From the NCBI GenBank assembly GCA_009746045.1, contig RPFO01000154.1, forward strand, positions 3,240,763 through 3,304,762: a stretch of 64,000 nucleotides of DNA. The letters are read 5' to 3'. The DNA is from Mesostigma viride (lineage: Eukaryota > Streptophyta > Mesostigmatophyceae > Mesostigmatales > Mesostigmataceae). Below are positions 12,325 to 24,600 of this stretch, one piece after another. The notes beneath the pieces were generated by a model, which saw only the letters and a list, made by a program, of their open reading frames with translations, had not been told where the DNA came from and did not search any database. The position numbers and the translations under genes were made by a program. Each line of letters starts with the position of its first letter. The stretch's first letter is position 1.

Positions 12325-13790
12325 GGGTTGCGGGCACCACAGCCTGAATCGCTATGCATGCCAAACATAGTCACACGCGGAGGCCCCACCGACTGGGTGG
12401 TGGTGGCTTTCATTACTGTCTGCCACCTACCTTCACACGTCATTTTAAATTAAAATTTAAAAAATAAATAAATTATAACGTGACTCCGTGGCCGGAGATC
12501 ATGTAGCACGTGTATTCCCTTCCTTGGTGGATGGAGGTGAGCGCAGCCGCGAAATCTAACTAAGCTAACCCTAATCTAATCTAGAAAATCCTAACTACTC
12601 TACTCAGCAAAGCACCCCTTCCTCCTGGGGGGGGGGGGGTTGCCCACAGGGACTGGCGTGTGGGCCTGGACAATGATCTGCCACCTCTTCTTGTTCTTCA
12701 TTGCAGTCCAAGCAAGAGAGAGGGAGGGAACGCGGTGTTCAAACTGGGCTGGGACCACTAGGTCCGCCAGCAACTGCTGTGTGTAGTTCATTGCAGGTTT
12801 ACCAACCTTTCTGGGAATGTCCTTGGGGCCAGGCCAGGTCAGGATATGCCGCCCTGGCTGGCCAAGCCGCTGGGGGCCGGCCAGACCGAGGGCGGTGTCT
12901 ACCTGACTGGTGCGAGCAAGATGTCATACGAATGCTATCCTACACTGCCTAATCTCAACCGTAATGCGACACATGCACGTCATCTGCCTCCATATTACAG
13001 ACAAAGCACTGGGGGGGGCCTGGGCGTGAGCCTGCCCCGTATGTGGGGAAGCACATGTCCATGCCACCCCAGCCACCCCAGCCTAGGGAATATATAGCAG
13101 TAGTGTAGACTAGAAAGCTTAGTGACGTGGCCATGTACGTATGCCTACGTGACGGGCCCACACCCGCCCTTGCAATAGCCGTAGCAATTTCGAGTCATGC
13201 TTTGCCCATGCAGGGAGTTACTCCCTGCTGAGAGGCCATGTGTACCCTAGCTATAGCCTAGCCACATACCTTCCACCCCATATGTCATGCAGGCCTTCTA
13301 GGCCCTCTCCTCAAGCCCCCCCTGGGTGCCTGTGCTTGATTAGGAGGCATGAACCACCATGGAGGTGCAGGTGCACCTCTAGAGTGCACCCAGAGCAGGT
13401 AATAGTTGTACATCCTACACCTGCAGGTTGTCGCCCTGATTGTATTACAAACCCATAGATGCCCCTTTCTCAGGGCTATGTGTTACATATGCTCCCCACG
13501 GAGCTATGATTTTAATTAATTAATTAATGTCCATGCCCATATCCTATCGCGAAAAGTCCAGGTGCCGGGGCGCGCAGCCTGGGCCGGCAGGCCACGTGCT
13601 CAAGAGGACACATGCAACGCCCGGGCTGGCCGGGCTGGGTGCACCAGCTAGCTAGTCTACTGATCTTATGTATCTACCTCATCTGTGCGGGGCAGGTGCC
13701 CGGCTTGGCCCAGGCACCTGTGCCTAAGAATGTGGGAAACATATCGTAACTCAGTGTACAAATCATCCTTGCGAATATGCAAACCTTGAA
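12325..13790. mobile_element. Dispersed non-coding 'element C', copy 1, split by a LINE insertion
   Basis: Left part 12325-12443 ('acagggttgcgggca', then 'tcacacgcgg') and right part 12976-13790 ('ctgcctccatattacagaca', 'gggcgtgagc', 'tgtgcggggcaggtgccc', ending near 'gcaaaccttgaagggatcga') match, in the same order, sequence that is contiguous at 17640-18010. They also match the related copy at 47390-47860. A retrotransposon tail sits between the two halves. No coding capacity or terminal repeats were recognised, so its class is unknown. Confidence 0.65.
12444..12975 (-). mobile_element. 5'-truncated non-LTR retrotransposon (family B), copy 1
   Basis: Minus-strand remnants of the C-terminal part of a LINE reverse transcriptase protein. 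A frame including 'QQLLADLVVPAQFEHRVPSL' and AWTAMKNKKRWQIIV is homologous to the copy at 44241-45047. The insertion is flanked by the 8-bp direct repeat CACGTCAT (12436-12443 and 12976-12983), a target-site duplication inside element C. The 3' end (left side) is an A/T-rich tail. Short length with an intact 3' end is the 5' truncation typical of target-primed reverse transcription. Confidence 0.8.
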
Positions 13791-13794
13791 GGGA

Positions 13795-13910
13795 TCGAAT
13801 ATTAACTGCCGTGCGCAGAACCTTGGTGGTCAACAATGCCGTCGAGTCGTTTCTCCAGCTCCTGCGTCAGCGTCCACGTCTCGATGCCGTAGGCCAGGAT
13901 CATCAGAATT
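13795..13910 (-). pseudogene. LINE reverse transcriptase C-terminal fragment (LAYGIETWTL motif)
   Basis: The reverse complement reads ILAYGIETWTLTQELEKRLD, matching the 'LLYG.ETW.LT..LEKRLDG' block that follows the reverse transcriptase thumb in many eukaryotic LINEs. Flanking sequence does not continue the protein. It abuts element C at about 13790 and a TTAA-repeat tract at 13906-13924. Confidence 0.7.
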
Positions 13911-13916
13911 AATTAA

Positions 13917-14560
13917 TTAATTAAATAATTGAACTCGTGCTCCCGTTAATTGGGGAGTCACGGAGCACCAAAGTACCGCTTTTAATCCCTGTGTACGCAC
14001 AACGGGAGAAAGGGCAGAGACCCCCATTCTCGATCCTTCATGCCAAAGGCATGCCACAGCTGCAATCGGACACGCTAAACGATCCGGCAGGATCTGTGGG
14101 TGAAATAAGACCCATGTGAGCATGGCATAACAAGGAGCGTGGGCAAGTAATCTTAGAATAGCCGTCGATTTCATCACGACTCTTGTTGAACTCCTGCATC
14201 GTTTGTTCGGGTCAAAGACTATGACCGAGACATTATGCTCCATCAAGTCCGGTGTTTTTTGCAACGCCACCCACATCTCTTCGGTGCGCTGCCCCTTGGC
14301 ACAAGCTCTACAAACAGGTTGTGGACCGGCTGGATCGCGTAGTATTTCCACACATCTGAACCCTGTGATGCCAGATCTCCTTTGCGGACATTCCGAGCTT
14401 GGCACTGGATTCGTTGTCCACATCGTCGCGTCGCTGCAGCGACACGATGTTTTCTGGCATACGCGGGCTTTTGGTTCCCGCCGCACATTTGAAAGTGCTG
14501 TCCTCCGGATTTTTGCCTTTGCACCGTGTTAAGTTCTTGGACGTTTGGAATCATGGCATG
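13917..14560. other. Unassigned GC-moderate stretch with long open frames on both strands
   Basis: A 189-codon minus frame (13917-14486) and a 109-codon plus frame (14203-14532) overlap. Neither has a recognisable domain or splice signals. Their coexistence suggests chance or a decayed mobile-element coding region, and I make no functional call. Confidence 0.25.
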
Positions 14561-14786
14561 GCTAACGTAATGACTGTCAGACTAGCTACTAGAACTTTTC
14601 AGTGGTTTTCCATTTGCGGGTATTTCCTCGTAAATTACCAGTGGGAGAGCGATCGCAGCAATGGTGCTCACCACTAGTGCTCCCGGCCAGTTAGGCTCGA
14701 AACACATGCCCTGATCAAGCAAGCTGTTTCCGGCCCCACCGTCTAGGTCATCTAGTCGCTCTACACGTAAGCCAGCCATAATTTCA

Positions 14787-14945
14787 ATGCACAAGGCTAC
14801 ACATTTCCATCTCCATTCATATTCATCATCCTGAACGACTCGAAAACGCGGAGAAGATAACGGCACTGAGGCTCGAGCTACCATGGTCCGGATTCTCCCG
14901 ATTTCTGGCCTGCGCTGGTTGTCTCCTTGATAGCCAGGACGTATC
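14787..14945. repeat. Dispersed repeat, copy 2 (inverted relative to 2357-2505)
   Basis: Close reverse-complement match to 2357-2505. Here the minus strand keeps one open frame across the repeat (part of 14582-14947), running into a hydrophobic stretch ALVVSTIAAIALPLVIYEE. The repeat may therefore derive from a protein-coding mobile element. No family was recognised. Confidence 0.65.
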
Positions 14946-15119
14946 ATGGCTGTACACAGGACTAAGCTAGCTAAGGCTATGGCTGGTTGTGTACTGTGCG
15001 TTAGCGGTGCACGTGACTACTGACTAGGTATGTTGGCACAGCTAGGCAAACATTCTAAGCATGGCTGCCATAGCGGCAGTGACTACCATGCAATGGATAC
15101 AAGCTAGCCCTGGCTATTA

Positions 15120-16560
15120 TGCAAGCTATTCTAGCCCGCAGGGGGCGTCCACATCTAATTGTGGTTGATCATCAGGTCCCCGCCCCTCCAGTACACCTTG
15201 GGCTTCTGGGGGTCCTGCTTGTGGCGGAGGTATTCCGGCCACAGGTCGCGTCGCTGCTGCTGCTGAGCGGGGGTCAGGGCGTCGTCCAGCGTCCAGGTGA
15301 GGTCCGGTGCGACCGCTTGCGACGAGAGAGGAACCGCTGCTTGTCCTCACGGGAGGTGAAGGTGAGCAGGACTGGTGGGGGGGCCGCCTTGTCCCGTGAG
15401 TGGGGAAGGCGGTGGCACCCACGTAGTTCGGCTACCTCACCTACCAGGCCCATTGGGTAAGAAGCTGGTCCTTGAGCTCGTCGGCAAGAAGGGAGGTTGA
15501 CGCCTCACCTGGCTTCTGGGGGAAACGATCGACCGGCGCAGCACCACTCGGCACTCGCGGCGAGCGCGGTCGGTGCCAGGCCTCCAGTTGGTTGGCCTGG
15601 CGGTGGTCCTCCAGCTCCTGGAGCTTCGTGGCGATGGCGTCGGTGGTTGAGGCGGTTGCTGACCCCAGCAGGTCCGCGTAGGAGAGCGGCGGGAGGTCGC
15701 CAGCATCCTGCCGGGGTGGCTGGGATGCGATGGTGGCCGTCTATAGGCTCCGCTATCTTTGGGACCTGTGTGGCCAGGGCCTCGGTGTGGCCGGCGGTGA
15801 TGGCTTCAAGCTTCTTCATGAGCACGGCGCACTTGCCCTCCACCTGGTTAAGGCGAGAGACAAGTGCAGCGTGCGTTTCCGATGCCTGCGCTGCGGTGTG
15901 TAGCGCCGTGAACGCATGAGGTTGGAGCTTGTGGACAACCTTGGTTTCCACATTGGAGACCCGGGCCTCCACCGTGTTCAGCGTGGTGTTCGATCAGCGA
16001 TGTCAGAGCTCTTCTCGGCCAGCGGCCAGGTCATGTGCTCCTCCATCACTGGGCGGATGTCATCCTTGCTGAGGGAGGGAGCCGATGGGGCTGCCGGCTG
16101 CCGGCGGGGGCTGGGGTGCTGAGCGCTCTGAAGATGTCGCCGAGGCTGCGCTCGTAGTAGCTGGTGAAGATAAACAGGCGTTGGCGTGGTTCGGGATAAG
16201 TGTAGAGCCAGGACGTGTCGCGGTAGCCGACCCCCCTTCTGGGGCACGAAGAGCTTCCGTTCCTGTCCGAGGAACTGGAGGACCTCGACGCATTCCTGCG
16301 GCGACAACGAGCTTGCCACTCGAGGAGTGAGAACAGACAGTTTGTCGCCGGGCAATTAAGAAGTGGCGCCATTTGTGATCGTGGCAGGGTTTGTTGGGCT
16401 CAGGCGAGGCGCTGGGCGATGGTTGGGCGGGTAAGCCAGGCCGGCGGCGGCTGGACAATGGCGAGGGCGAGAGGGTGGGGCTGGGCGCTGGGAAGCTGCG
16501 CCAGCTCCTTTTCCAGCCCTCGTTTTGCTTTTGGAGTCGTCATAGCTGCTTGTCACGTGC
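15120..16560 (-). pseudogene. Decayed LINE ORF1 (gag-like), copy 1
   Basis: Read on the minus strand, the pieces run in order. First comes a Ser/Pro/Lys-rich start near 16556. Next are 'SSLSPQECVEVLQFLGQERK' (16355-15978) and a heptad-like coiled coil 'VSNVETKVVHKLQPHAF' to 'VEGKCAVLMKKLEAITAGH' (15972-15760). The end is 'LTPAQQQQRRDLWPEYLR' followed by 'KVYWRGGDLMIN' and a stop near 15160. The final 'LTPAQ..RR.L.P.Y......+.YWRG..L' block is seen at the C-terminus of ORF1 proteins in algal and plant non-LTR elements. Several frameshifts and stops separate the pieces. A homologous copy lies at 48907-49660 on the opposite strand. Confidence 0.7.
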
Positions 16561-16831
16561 GTAACTTTGTCGATACTGCGTGTCAGCCGTAACCGATTAT
16601 ACTGGCGGGTGCGTCTTAAAAAGGCGCATCGAATGATGAGCTTGAACAGGTCGCGCTTGACAAGCCGTGGCAGGGCGGGGTTGCTCCACCAGCGACGGTG
16701 CTGGTGGAGTTGCCCCCGGCCACGCCATGCCGATCCGGGTCGTCATGTCGTCCTCGCAGTCGTTAGGCCAGCTGCCGAGCAGCGTGAAGCGGCCTGAAGC
16801 AAGGAAGTTTACCGTGATGTCGTCGCGGAGC

Positions 16832-17035
16832 TCAGGCGGCCGGGGGGCCGGCCACCAGGCCAAATCCCATGGCCTCCGTTTTGGGGCTGATTTCTAGACC
16901 AACAGCACGGGCCTTGAGTGCCAGGCAGTCTAGCCAGAGTTGGGAAGACTCCGGCTCCTCAAGGAGCTTGGATGGACGGGGTGGATGGATGTAGCTATCT
17001 AGTTCCCAGTTACAGGTGTCGCGTTTGCGTGCCAT
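16832..17035 (-). pseudogene. LINE reverse transcriptase fragment (palm/thumb junction)
   Basis: The minus strand encodes 'LDCLALKARAVGLEISPKTE' then AMGF, matching the conserved block just after the YxDD motif ('LD.L...A+..GLEIs..KTE.M.F'). No active site is retained in this piece. The adjacent ORF1 fragment (15120-16560) lies downstream on the same strand, the wrong order for one intact element, so the two probably come from different insertions. Confidence 0.7.
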
Positions 17036-17639
17036 TATATCCTAGCCTATCACTTGGAATGCATATCCATAGCAATAGAGTACTCATGTGTGTGATCCAA
17101 GGCCTTGCCGACAAGTGACAACACCAAGTTGTGAGGGAGAGTAACGAGCGAACAACGACCACCATGGCCGCTGCCGTGCTCCTAAATACCTCCAAAAATC
17201 CCGGCATCCATGCGCTGTCGCATTTGCCAGCAAGCCGCCTGACGTGCACTTAGACTGCCAGCAAAATGCTTAGCAAGTCTGTTCGACAGCCACGTGCGAG
17301 CCAGCACACCGGCCGCACACTACGATCTGCGTATCTAGCTTTGTCCGATGGACTGAACATCATTCCGTCTGGACAATACAAAAGATGCGTAACTGCCAAA
17401 TGTCACGCACCGGAATATTGCGCAAGCCACCAAGGCTTTGCGCCCCAAAGTCTTGCGCCTGAACCTAAGTCAGGTCACCTAAGACTGTCACTCTATAGAA
17501 ATTCAGGCCTTTCCGGCGCGGTGCTCCACACCGGCCCAAGGAACAAAGCCTGCGGCCTACTGAATCGGAACCAACCAAACGTCGGTAACGATTCCGATTA
17601 CGGCAACCGCGTAACTTCTTGAGTGCACGGACGTAAATG

Positions 17640-18010
17640 ATCACGGACGTGACACAGGGTTGCGGGCATGCAACACGGCCCAAGTCGCTATGCATGACAA
17701 ACTTGGTCACACGCGGAGCCCTCACTGACTTGGGGGTGGTGTCCTGCATGACTACCTGCCACCGGTCCTTGCGAGCCATCAAGCTGCCTCCATATTACAG
17801 ACAAACCGGAGGGGGCTCCCCGGGCGTGAGCACGTCCCGTCATGGGTATAACACATGTCCATGCCTAGCCTATCACGGAAGGTCCGTACGGAGGGCGACC
17901 CAACCGGCGCGCATGGCCTGGGGCGTGCCACGTGAGGATAAAATGCCCGGGCTGAGCGGGCTTGGTGCCAGCTAGTCTGTCTCATGTGTCTGCGTGGGTA
18001 CAAGGAACCT
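17640..18010. mobile_element. Element C, copy 2 (uninterrupted)
   Basis: Matches 12325-12443 joined directly to 12984-13700, which shows that the family B insertion in copy 1 is secondary. It appears truncated after about 18010. The 18200-18440 flank has several 'agactgcgtcacatgag' phrases also found near 12200 and 44465. Confidence 0.6.
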
Positions 18011-18686
18011 TCAAACCCTCTGACACAATGAGGAGTGAGGGTGCCATAGCTTCTCTCACTGCCGCAAGCGGGCAGGCCAAAGAGGGGCACTCTCTCTGCA
18101 TATAATATAATGGTGCAGGCCCAACGGTGGGCTGGTGCAATACAACAACAAATATATAGGCAGACACCAAGCAGATGCTCTAAAGGTGAGGTGCGCGCGC
18201 TTATCAATTTACACATAGACTGCGTCACATGAGCATATAGAAACTTGAGTAGACAGCAAAATTAGTTTCTTCTGGACTTCCGACATACGCGCATGATAAC
18301 CGCCACATACGCATTATAACTATGATTACTAACTCTGCGTCACATGGGCATAAAGCCTCCATGCATGACTGCGGTGGGATGGATGGATTTAATATCAATT
18401 AACTAACACGCAGACTGCCGTCACAAGTGCTCAGTGGAATGGAAATGGAATGGTGATGGCGTTAATCTAGAACAGTCATGATCAAGTGGTACAATTGGTG
18501 GTGCCAACCATGGTCTGCCTAAGCTAGAGCCAAATGGGCTTTCGGCCCGGGCGAAACAGGTTCACGGCCATCTTTGTCACGCAGAGCTATCTAGTACAAT
18601 GCCCATCCATGTAACCAGTCAGAGCCAGTTTTATGCCTTCCGGCCAGCTCACCACTTCCCTTCCCATATATCTTGGGGCCATGTAA

Positions 18687-21600
18687 TTAAGTCAAGCCCA
18701 CCACCTCCCATATCTTGACCACCATGTCATCCCCTGCAGATGCCAGCATCTTCTTGTCCTGTGCACGCAGCACCAGGCATGGGATCGGGTTTCAGGGGGG
18801 AGGGTGTCATGACAGCATTTTTTTTCTCGCGTGACACAAAAGACGGCGGGGTAGATACAGGATACCCTGAATATGGAGGAGAATAGAACAAGCACAACGC
18901 CTATTTCTGATAGCGGTATTGATTTTATGTGCAGACATTGCATGGTCCACTCACTACTTGGTACAATTGACCAACGTCAGGGTACTGGTCTGATCAATAG
19001 CACACCTCAAATGGCCACCAGATGGACGCACACCAGCAGCAGACTAATGATCATTGAACGGAGCAAAGCTGGCATCAGGATGTGGCTTTGAAAACAACTG
19101 ACGCAATGCTAGCAGACATACTGTTGGGTTCCACCGCACGCAGTTGATGTCGAGCGCATGAGCCTTGTCCTGGCAGAGCAGCATCCTGTACGAGGGAACG
19201 CCCGCATCGGCCTGCTTGCACAATGGGTGTTGCCAGCATCAGTGGTAGGCATAGTGGCGCTTGTATGAGTGCTAGCATAATTGAGTATTGCATGAAGGCA
19301 CGCCCGCATCGGCCTGCGACCCCAAGAAAGCGGTTTGCCACCGCAAGCATGGGCGAGCGTAAGTTTTCTAATGGGTGAGCAGTGAGCAGGAATGGTGCCG
19401 GCTGTCAGCGAAAGCAAAAGTGACCAGGAATGGTGCCGGCTGTCAGCAAAAGCAAAAGTGACCAGGAATGGTGCCGGCTGCCAGCAAAAGCAAGTGCGAG
19501 CAGGAGTGGTGCCGGCTGCCAGCCAAAGCAAAAGCGAGCATAGCTGCAGGCATGAGAGGTGACGAACGTGACCGCGTAAAAGCAGGCATGCGTGCAACAG
19601 AAAATAGGAGCCAGAGTTTGTGAAAGAGCAAGTGCAAAGGTAGATTTTTCCCACCCATGGCATTCCTATAAGCACCTGTATCCATGCCCCCATGCGCCAA
19701 GTGAGCAGGAACGTTGCTGCACGCCGGCACAAGGATACCCACGCACTATGCTCCATTCTACAAAACAGGAAGCAAGGACGATACTTGCAATGCTGTTCTT
19801 CCAAAGTCTTGACTGTCCTTTGAAAGTCTTGGCTGCTCTTGAAAAGTCAGCTCACCCACACGCTACCGAGTCAGGTACTGCCATGCTTGGCTCCATGCGC
19901 ACTAGCAGAGACGGGTCATGCGCGCTTGCCAGCAGACATTTGCCAGCAAAAGTTCGCAGCAGATTCTTGTCAGCAGACGTTTGCCAGCAGACAATCACCA
20001 GCAAATGTTTGACAGCAGACGTTTGCAAGCAAACGTTTTCCAGCACACATTTGCCAGCGGATGGTTGCCAGCACTAGAAGCATTGATGCAATGACAGGAA
20101 CGCTCCCCAGCAACGACCCCATACAAAAGACGAGGAAGCCTGACCCAGCTTGGAATTCAAGGTACGTAGGTCTACTCTCACAGTCAAACCACCAAGGCCC
20201 TTCTCCCACAGACAGCCCCGCACGGGTAGTATGCGTACAACTTGGGCAGCGCAGAAAGTTCGTCCAACTATTACATGGGCACGTCAGCCCAGCGTTCAGG
20301 TACGGTAAGGTACAAGTGATGATGGGGCCAACCCACCAATGCCTCGGGGGCCCTTTCTGACGGCACAGCTCCCTTCTCTCTTCCACCCCTTGTTCCCTCC
20401 AATCTCAAGGACTCACCTCCGCATGCCACCATCCCCTCGACTCTCGGGGCCCACCTCTTTTCTACCTGCCAGACTTTCCTCCATCGCGTTCTTTCTTTGA
20501 ATTTCAACAGACTGACCTCCCCTTTGCCCTCCCAAGCCCCCTTTGCCCTCCCCTGTATTTTGAGGCAATCCCATCCCCTTTCGCACTTCCCTATACCCTG
20601 AGGCATGCGGGCTCACCTCCCCTTCGCCCTCCGGTGTTGTCTCTCCAAACAGCCGCAAGTTGTCGTCAGCCGCGCCCGTGGCAATCAGCCCGTTCAAACT
20701 GCGTGTACCAAACCACCATCGTATGCACCCAACAACACCGCGGTTTTCCAAGCTCGAAGGGTGGGCATATCAGGGGGAGGGTAGAGGGGGAAGCTGAAAA
20801 TGGCAGCTCATCTCTTAACACGGGGGGGCCCATGTATGCAACAGAATACAGTTGGCAGCTAGGCGGCAAGGTGATGACGGCATGGCCAACCAGGATCCCT
20901 GCTTTGCTTTTTCCACAGAAAAAACAAACTAAAGGGAGAGATAAGCAGAAAGCAGGATGAGCTCTTTTCTAACACATCATCATATGGGAAAGGTGTCAAG
21001 GGCGAGGTAAGCAAAGGCATGGGAACGACCAAGGGCACAAAAGGCCAAAAGGCCAACAGGGCAAGGGGGCAAGGGGGCAAGGGGCAAGGGGGCAAGGGGG
21101 CAAGGGGCAAGGGGGCAAGGGGGCAAGGGGGCAAGGGGGCAAGGGGCAAGGGGGCAAGGGGGCAAGGGGCAAGGGGGCAAGGGGGCAAGGGGGCAAGGGG
21201 GCAAGGGGGCAAGGGGGCAAGGGGGCAAGGGGGCAAGGGGGCAAGGGGGCAAGGGGGCAAGGGGGCAAGGGGCAAGGGGGCAAGGGGGCAAGGGGGCAAG
21301 GGGGCAAGGGGGCCAGGGGGCCAGGGGGCCAGGGGGCCAGGGGGCAAGGGGGCCAGGGGGCCAGGGGGCAAGGGGGCAAGGGGGCAAGGGGGCAAGGGGG
21401 CAAGGGGGCAAGGGGGCAAGGGGGCAAGGGGGCAAGGGGGAAGGGGCCAGGGGGCAAGGGGGCAAGGGGGCAAGGGGCAAGGGGGCAAGGGGGCAAGGGG
21501 CAAGGGGGCAAGGGGGCAAGGGGGCAAGGGGGCAAGGGGGCAAGGGGGCAAGGGGGCAAGGGGGCAAGGGGGCAAGGGGGCAAGGGGGCAAGGGGGCAAG

Positions 21601-24600
21601 GGGGCAAGGGGGCAAGGGGGCAAGGGGGCAAGGGGGCAAGGGGGCAAGGGGGCAAGGGGCAAGGCAAGGGGCAAGGCGGCAAGGGGGCAAGGGGCAAGGC
21701 GGCACGGGCCCATGGGGAGCGAGCACCAAGGTAGGCGAGTGATGCCTCGCCTGGACCCGCTCCATGCCTGGCACATGCGGATGGGGTGATTTGGTGATGC
21801 GGCATCCCCCGGCCATGACACGGTCCCACACATATTTGTGGTTCGGGGGCACGAAGGGAAAGCCCGCAAAACACACACAGAGCAACCCTACGACACACAC
21901 AAGGAGCAACCCCACAACAAGCCCAATATGTGTGGACATAGTCGGTATGCAGAAACTATATACATGACTTGATTAGAAAAAAAAAGGATGAATAATCCCA
22001 AGACTACCGAACGCAGGAGATGTCCCAGTCTAAAGAGGTGCGGGGGGGAGAGAGGGCGGGAGGGATAGAAATGGACAAGTCCCCAAGCAATCACCCCCCG
22101 GAGCTGTGGAGGGAATATATCCACATTTGGTCTTCCCAATCTTTGCTTAGGCACGCAGCCACGGATCCCTACAAGAACCCCCAGGCTTAGGCACACGGCC
22201 ATGGACCTTTCCAGATCCTCACAGCAACTTGACTCGTTGCACAGCATGCAACACAAGACTCGAGTTAACCATAATTGAACCCACATGAACGAACCATGCT
22301 GTGAGCCACAACCGCTCGGTGGTAAAGAGTGGTGAATGAACCTCCCTGGTGAATGAAGGTTACACGCCTAAGGCCCACCCCAAAAATTAAAATGGGGGCA
22401 TTACCTGGACCAATGCACCGAGAAGATGGTCCGTGAGTGGTATCCCCCCAGTGAGCAGAGGTTCTTCCTGCACGCACATGGTTGCAGGGCAGACACCACG
22501 TGGCTCCGAACACGTGAGTGGCGTGCCTCGTGCTTGCCCCCCCCCCCCCATATCCCGCGCTTGATTCAAGTATGGCACCATTTCATTTCTAGACGCAAGC
22601 CCTGGTGCCACCATTTAATTTCTAGACTCGAGCCCTGGTGCAAACATTGAGCCCCTAGCTGAAGGAGGCGACAAGCGGCTCTCGCGGGAGGCAACCAAAC
22701 GAGCTTGGTTCCACTTTTCACTCCCGCGAGCCAGTTAACTCTCGTACGTTTCAGAACACACTTCGCCTCGTTTCCAAGGGTTAGGTGGAATCTGCAGCAT
22801 CCTCTGTTGCAAGGCCGGTTCATATCTGGTCAACTCAAGGGTAAATTCGAGGAAGAAGGCATGGTTGGATCCCTTTATTAGGTCTTGCAGTGTCCCGCTC
22901 TCTCATGCAACATATCGCAGCTTTCCAACGCATGCTTGCCCTGCGCCACTCATGCATTTGCAAACACATGCGCCGTACGTTGCTATGCTCACGCACCTGG
23001 CCAGACGAAGAGGATAAAAAAGTCATCTAGAAAACACCACAAGTCTCCTATTTAAGCCCACATGAAAGTTCACACATTACCGGAACAGTAAGCATTTGAA
23101 TCCTACCATAACCCAATGCGCCGGACGTTGCTATGTACCAGGACATAGTACTCGGCATACAGTGAACGGCATCACCATGGATACCCTGAGAGCTATGTCA
23201 AACTACCAGCACTGAAATTCCCAACACACAGTTGCGGGGTTTCAATCCACGAATCCACTGTCTGGAACGTGTGAAAGGGCAGGTATCAAAACAGGCTGCT
23301 TTTGTAAGAATTCACTTGGTATGGACCTTGAGTTGGTACCAATTATTATCAATGACATCATGCATGAACCACAGTCACCAATTTCAATTTTCTTACCAAG
23401 TTCTTCAAAACATGAAGTCCGATCTCACCTCCGCAAAGCCTAGTCTCCTGAACTGGCAAACGTACCACTTTCCCGCCACCTTTTGGGTCCCTGCGGCCGC
23501 GTCCCCGTTCTCCGTCGACGCGTCATCTTCCCATCCCCAGACCATGAGCGTCATGTCGTCGCTGGTGGCACGTATATTTACAGTATTTACAGTTAGTATA
23601 ATCTTTACATGAACAAAGATATCCTCCGCGACAGGGAAACATGCAAAATGTCAGTTCACACGTGGGATGCAAATGTCACCTCACAGTTTCGACATGGCAG
23701 GCATGATGTTAGCGAGCATGGGCCCTGGGGGCGGCGATCCACAACGCCATTTATGCGGCTGAGCAGCCGATCACGGTGATTAGTGCTTGTAGTGGGAATC
23801 ATACGATACGGCTCCTGTGTGTTACGGCTCATATGGTAAGGCTCTTATGTGTTGGGATTCATATGAAAAGGCTCCTCTGTGTTACGGCTCACATGGTAAG
23901 GCTCTTATGTGTTGGGACGCATATGAAAAGGCTCCTATGTGCTACAGCTCACAGGATGATTTGTGACTTGTGGGTGTTACGGCTACGGCCTTGCAATAGC
24001 ATTTGATAGGATAGCCTGCGCAGCCTTAGCATGGTTGAGGGGAAGTGACATACTGTCTATAGGCCCACCTTTTGTACTCTTTGGAGTACAGTGGGCCTAT
24101 AGACAAATACATCCCGGCCATTTGCCTGGGGAAGTCACCTCTCCACACATGCACGTGTGATATCAAGATGCACGTGCGGCATTAACACACGGCTGCTTCA
24201 CCGTGCAGCAGCAATAACACGCGCTGTGCAGCAGCAGCAGCAGCAGCCCAAGCAGCTGGCCAGGATGCAAGCATGATATGTGTGCGAGCTACTACCATGT
24301 GGCATCGCGCGACAGCATTAAACTTGGGAGGTGGGGTTTAGGCTTTAGGCTTTAGGCTTCAGGCTTTAGGGTTTAGGTTTTAGGGTTTAGGGTGTATGGC
24401 AACGGCTGCTGGTGGGAGGGCCCTCCCCATATCCGCAAGGCGGCATTAACAAGTGGCAGTGGCAGGGCCGAGCAGCAACGCTTGGCCTGTTCATTCACAA
24501 GGAGGACTTGAGAGATTTGAACGGCTCACCTGCAGGACACCATCCGGCTGCCGTCGGCGTTCAAGGAGATGCCCCATACCGTGGAGCCATGGCCCCTGAT

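Noticed and set aside
20859-21939. Long Pro/Leu/Ala and Gly/Lys open frames
   Set aside because: Artefact of the 8-bp GGGGGCAA repeat in CIAO1 intron 7.
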